From Solirubrobacteraceae bacterium (lineage in GTDB: Bacteria > Actinomycetota > Thermoleophilia > Solirubrobacterales > Solirubrobacteraceae): a DNA stretch of 16,730 nucleotides. Made by a program: the position numbers and the translations under genes. Location: positions 1 through 16,730 of the forward strand of contig JAICUS010000057.1 of NCBI GenBank assembly GCA_025935735.1, given 5' to 3'. The notes below the pieces were generated by a model, which saw only the letters and a list, made by a program, of their open reading frames with translations, searched no databases and was not told where the DNA came from. Positions 14,236-16,730 of this stretch are shown here, piece by piece. Positions within the stretch are counted from its first letter, which is position 1; each line of letters starts with the position of its first letter.

Positions 14236-15131
14236 CAGCTCGTACGCGAGCGCCGAATCTTGGGCGTCTGGCGGAGGCGCCCGGCCAGTCCCATCGCACC
14301 GGCCTTCGCGTTGTCGACGGCGCGCCGGCGCCCGGCGGGCCGCGGCGACAGGCCGAGCCGCCGCACGCGCGCGTTGAAGCGATGGACGCGCTCCGCGCGC
14401 TCGCTGACCACCGTGCGGAACGTGATCGACAGCGACATCGAGGCGCGCGGGCCGTTGCGCACCCAGTGGGGCGCGAACGGGTAGACGTAGACGCCGTCGC
14501 CCGGATCCATCTCGAACGCGGTGAACTCGTCGGGCAGGTGCTCGATGTTCCTGTGTCCGCCGTCGTGGTAGCGATCCAGCTCGCGAAGCTCGCTCGCCCG
14601 GTCGGAGAAGCGCCCGACATTCATCTGCTTGTGCCCGCGGATCTGCAGCAGCAGATTGTGCTCCGGGTCGAAGTGCGCCGGCGTCAACGCGTTGGGAGCC
14701 GACAGGAAGAGGAACGCCTCGCGCCGCAGCATGCCGCCGTGTTCACGGGAGACGAGGAGCTCGACCTCGTCCAGGCAGCGATTGAGCAGATCGCGATAGG
14801 GCGGCGCCTGCTCGATGTTCCAGAGCACCATCCACGCGCCGCTCGTCTCGATGTCGCGGACGGTGTCGCCCGGGCGTCCGCTCAGCTCCGGCGCTCCACC
14901 CGGGACCAGCAGCGGCTGATCCGCGCTGTGGCGCTCGACGGCGAGCGGCGGCAGCCGATCCGCGAGCTCGGCGATCGCCTCGAGCGTGAGCAGGGGGTGG
15001 TCGACGAGCTCGTGTCGAACCGCGAACGCCCGGCGGGCGAAGCCGTCGGCGAAGGTCGCGCGATCGATGTCGAGCACGTGCACCGAGCCCGGGTCGGTGA
15101 CGGTGCCGGTGACGTTGCTGTGCGTCTTCAC
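14235..15131 (-). CDS. JmjC/cupin_8-like protein, probable Fe(II)/2-oxoglutarate oxygenase
   Basis: 298-aa soluble protein. The core has PAHFDPEHNLLLQIRGHKQM at 151-170 and PGDGVYVYPFAPHWVRNG at 210-227, giving the iron facial triad H153-x-D155 and H222; K168 could serve as the 2-oxoglutarate ligand. The tail (260-298) is very basic (RPAGRRR, KIRRSRTS). Relatives include peptide and small-molecule hydroxylases; the target here is unknown. The start is GTG at 15129-15131 with AAGGGAA 7 nt upstream. It is the first gene of a two-gene operon: its TGA shares one base with the ATG of the chain-length gene. That coupling suggests a role in the polysaccharide machinery, for instance hydroxylating a sugar, lipid carrier or protein partner, which is inference. 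Confidence 0.85.
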   Translation of the reverse strand: MKTHSNVTGTVTDPGSVHVLDIDRATFADGFARRAFAVRHELVDHPLLTLEAIAELADRLPPLAVERHSADQPLLVPGGAPELSGRPGDTVRDIETSGAWMVLWNIEQAPPYRDLLNRCLDEVELLVSREHGGMLRREAFLFLSAPNALTPAHFDPEHNLLLQIRGHKQMNVGRFSDRASELRELDRYHDGGHRNIEHLPDEFTAFEMDPGDGVYVYPFAPHWVRNGPRASMSLSITFRTVVSERAERVHRFNARVRRLGLSPRPAGRRRAVDNAKAGAMGLAGRLRQTPKIRRSRTS

Positions 15132-15178
15132 GTCCCTGTTCCCTTCGCGGGACTTCCGGTCAGCGGCCGGAGGTGACG

Positions 15179-15207
15179 ATCGTCCCCCACGCCCGTCGGC
15201 GTGTCAA
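15179..15207 (-). promoter_or_regulatory. Promoter of the cupin / chain-length operon with overlapping palindrome
   Basis: On the minus strand a perfect -35 TTGACA (complement of 15202-15207) is followed after exactly 17 nt by GACGAT (complement of 15179-15184), a 3/6 match to TATAAT. This would start RNA about 40 nt before the GTG, leaving room for the AAGGGAA ribosome site. The inverted repeat CACGCC-CGTC-GGCGTG (15188-15203) occupies the spacer and touches the -35. It is a likely operator, or possibly the end-of-transcript hairpin of the glycosyltransferase gene that stops at 15238. Confidence 0.5.
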
Positions 15208-15237
15208 TCCGCAACGAGCGCCGCCGTGACGGGTGTG

Positions 15238-16428
15238 TCAGCGATGTGCCTCCAGCACCGCCCGCGCCGCCTCCGATCCGCCGCGCGCGCTGTGGGGGAT
15301 GGCATGCAGGTCCTCGTAGAGGCGCTCGAGGCGTCGCACGGTGGTGTCCAGGTCGAGCTCGCGGCGCTGGCGCTCACGCCCGCGCCTCCCCATCGCCTCC
15401 GCCTCCTCCCGGTCTCGCAGCAGCCGCCCCACCGCCGCGGCAAGGCCGCGCCAATCCCCCCGCTCGACGAGCAGGCCGTGGACGCCGGACGTGATGAGAT
15501 CCGGCACGCCGCCGACCGCGGTGGCCACCACCGGCAGCCCGGCTGCCATGTACTCGATCATCGACAATGGCGTGCCCTCCCAGTCGGAGGTCGAGAGGGC
15601 GACGTCGAGCGCGGCGAGGACGTCCGGCACGTCGTCGCGCAGCCCAAGCAGGCGAACCGAACCCGCGAGTCCGTGCGCCTCGATGAGCGCCCGCACGCGC
15701 CCCTCCTCCGGTCCGGTGCCCACGACGAGCACCTGAAGGTCGGGGAACTCGGCGGCGAGTTGCGCGGCAGCGAGGACCATCAGCTCGGGAGCCTTCTGGC
15801 GACAGAGCCGGGTCACGGCGCCGATCACCGGAGCCTGCGCCGGGATGCCGAGCTCGCGCCGGACGTCGTGTCGCGGCGCCGGCAGCGGCGGGATGCCGTT
15901 CTGGATCACCAGTACGTCGCGGGCGTCGATCCGCTCGATCTCGATCATGCGGCGCATGTCCGCGGCCGAGACGGCAAGAAACGCGTCCGTGCCCCGGGCG
16001 ATGAGCTCGCGGTCGAGGAGGCGCCGCAGACGCTGCCCGTCGTACGACCACGTGTGCTCGTGGGCGATCACGACCGGGACGCGCGCCAGCCGTCCAACCA
16101 GGGTGCCCCAGACGTTGGAGCCGAACTTGTGGGCGTGCAGGACGTCGATCCGCCGGCGCCGCAGCGCCGCGCCGAGCCGGGGCCAGGCGGCGAGGTCGAG
16201 GGTCCAACGGCGCTCGAGGCCCAGGAACTCGACCCCGGCGGCATGCAGCTCGGCGAGTGCGGGCGCGACTCCGGGGCTGTCGGCTTCGGTGGCGTCCCAG
16301 CGCGTCGCGCACAGCGTCGTCTCAAAGCGCCGACGATCCAGCCGCGCCGCAGTCTGAACCGCCAGTCGCTCGCCCCCGCCCGCCAGGCTGGGCCGGTCAA
16401 TGAGGATCAGGACCCGTATCTTCTTCAC
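15238..16428 (-). CDS. GT4-family glycosyltransferase
   Basis: 396-aa GT-B enzyme. The N-terminal domain begins MKKIRVLILIDRPSLAGGGE with the typical glycine-rich loop, then VLHAHKFGSNVWG at 96-108 and HEHTW at 123-127. The donor domain has VIQNGIPP 174-181, GAVTRLCRQKAPE 203-215, VLVVGTGPEEGRV 233-245, VRLLGLRDDVPDVLAALDV 258-276, and the EX7E motif EGTPLSMIE 284-292 (E284, E292), followed by AAGLPVVATAVGGVPDLI. The start is GTG 16426-16428. The frame is open upstream to 16587, but that part is low-complexity and not protein-like. There is no Shine-Dalgarno, and only 8 bp separate this start from the divergent gene. It probably adds one sugar of the repeat unit; donor unknown. Confidence 0.91.
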   Translation of the reverse strand: MKKIRVLILIDRPSLAGGGERLAVQTAARLDRRRFETTLCATRWDATEADSPGVAPALAELHAAGVEFLGLERRWTLDLAAWPRLGAALRRRRIDVLHAHKFGSNVWGTLVGRLARVPVVIAHEHTWSYDGQRLRRLLDRELIARGTDAFLAVSAADMRRMIEIERIDARDVLVIQNGIPPLPAPRHDVRRELGIPAQAPVIGAVTRLCRQKAPELMVLAAAQLAAEFPDLQVLVVGTGPEEGRVRALIEAHGLAGSVRLLGLRDDVPDVLAALDVALSTSDWEGTPLSMIEYMAAGLPVVATAVGGVPDLITSGVHGLLVERGDWRGLAAAVGRLLRDREEAEAMGRRGRERQRRELDLDTTVRRLERLYEDLHAIPHSARGGSEAARAVLEAHR

Positions 16429-16436
16429 GTTGCGCC

Positions 16437-16730
16437 ATGATCGATGACGTTCGCGCCCGTATCGCGATCCGCCGCGGCGAGCCCGATTGGCTGCGGCGGG
16501 CGGGGTCGTTGGCGTTGCCGTTGGGACCGCGGTTGGCGCGGGGAGCGGTGGACGGCTACCCGATCGACCTGCGCTCGAAGACGGCAATCCCGGAGTGGCC
16601 GCGCGCTTGGATGTTGCTGGGGGGCGGCGGACGGGCGGACGGATCGATCGAGCGCGTGACCAGCGTGCGCGCCGAGCGGCTGATCCATGTCTCGCACATC
16701 CAGTGGGCGCTGGGCTGCCTGGAGCGCCAC
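16437..16730 (+). CDS. N-terminal part of unidentified protein, possibly glucuronyl C5-epimerase-like
   Basis: 98 codons are open from ATG 16437 to the window edge, with protein-like composition. The first 35 residues are basic (MIDDVRARIAIRRGEPDWL). Then come GYPIDLRSKT at about 45-54, PEWPRAWM, and LIHVSHIQWALGCLERH at the edge. The pattern of a YxID strand, a WP-rich turn and an H-V-x-x-x-Q-W-x-L-G-C-x-E-R helix resembles what I remember of actinobacterial proteins annotated with the D-glucuronyl C5-epimerase C-terminal domain. That is recall from a fragment, so the call is weak. There is no signal peptide or ribosome site. It is head to head with the glycosyltransferase, with starts 8 bp apart, and so probably belongs to the glycan locus. 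Confidence 0.6.
   Translation, partial: MIDDVRARIAIRRGEPDWLRRAGSLALPLGPRLARGAVDGYPIDLRSKTAIPEWPRAWMLLGGGGRADGSIERVTSVRAERLIHVSHIQWALGCLERH

Noticed and set aside
14986..16440. Plus-strand frame of about 480 codons opposite the GT4 gene at 15238-16428
   Set aside because: Shadow of a gene with an intact EX7E motif and donor domain.
16429..16587. N-terminal extension of the GT4 gene to an ATG at 16587
   Set aside because: The extra 53 residues are Pro/Ala/Arg-rich and would overlap the divergent gene; the normal GT-B first strand starts at GTG 16428.
1..16730. CRISPR array, tRNA/rRNA genes, insertion sequence or att site
   Set aside because: No regularly spaced repeats, tRNA-like cloverleaf sequence, transposase/integrase motifs or terminal inverted repeats were found by eye on either strand.

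Overview
The window is very GC-rich DNA. A hand count gives 45 G/C of 60 bases at 3301-3360. It uses GTG and TTG starts freely and shows several leaderless-type starts, which suggests a high-GC actinobacterium. My best guess is the class Thermoleophilia (Solirubrobacter/Conexibacter type), from general gene flavour only; no 16S or other marker gene is present.

Layout. (1) 1-3955 looks like ordinary chromosomal background. An acyl-CoA synthetase, cut by the left edge, and an unknown 309-residue protein lie on the minus strand. Diverging from them across a 17-bp symmetrical promoter are acylphosphatase and a coiled-coil protein with a nuclease-like PD-(D/E)XK core. (2) 4004-16730 is a cell-surface polysaccharide locus. 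It has a GalE-type sugar-nucleotide epimerase, UDP-GlcNAc 2-epimerase (WecB), three GT4 glycosyltransferases, a secreted polysaccharide-lyase-like protein with an Ig-like domain, an O-antigen ligase/polymerase-type membrane protein, a SAM methyltransferase, a truncated lyase paralogue, a Wzz/BY-kinase-type chain-length protein, a JmjC-type cupin, and the start of a protein that may be glucuronyl C5-epimerase-like, cut by the right edge.

How the genes may work together. WecB and the epimerase would supply UDP-ManNAc and 4-epimerised sugars. The GT4 enzymes build a lipid-linked repeat on the cytoplasmic face. The Wzy/WaaL-like protein polymerises or ligates it outside, and the Wzz-like protein sets chain length. 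The methyltransferase may modify the sugar, and the secreted lyase could trim or release a uronate-containing polymer. No flippase (Wzx), initiating sugar-phosphate transferase or Wza-type exporter is visible, so the locus continues beyond the window.

Notable features are a bidirectional leaderless promoter with overlapping -10 elements, four starts with a TANNNT element exactly 6 nt upstream, a BY-kinase-like domain whose P-loop lysine is replaced by threonine and which lacks a tyrosine tail, a lyase fragment whose homology stops at a convergent gene boundary, and frequent gene inversions with very short head-to-head gaps and tail-to-tail overlaps. GC content dips from about 8.4 to 12.5 kb (33/60 at 9421-9480), where the lyases, the ligase and the methyltransferase sit. 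No RNA genes, CRISPR arrays or insertion sequences were seen. No gene-free stretch exceeds 300 bases; the longest is 8445-8645.
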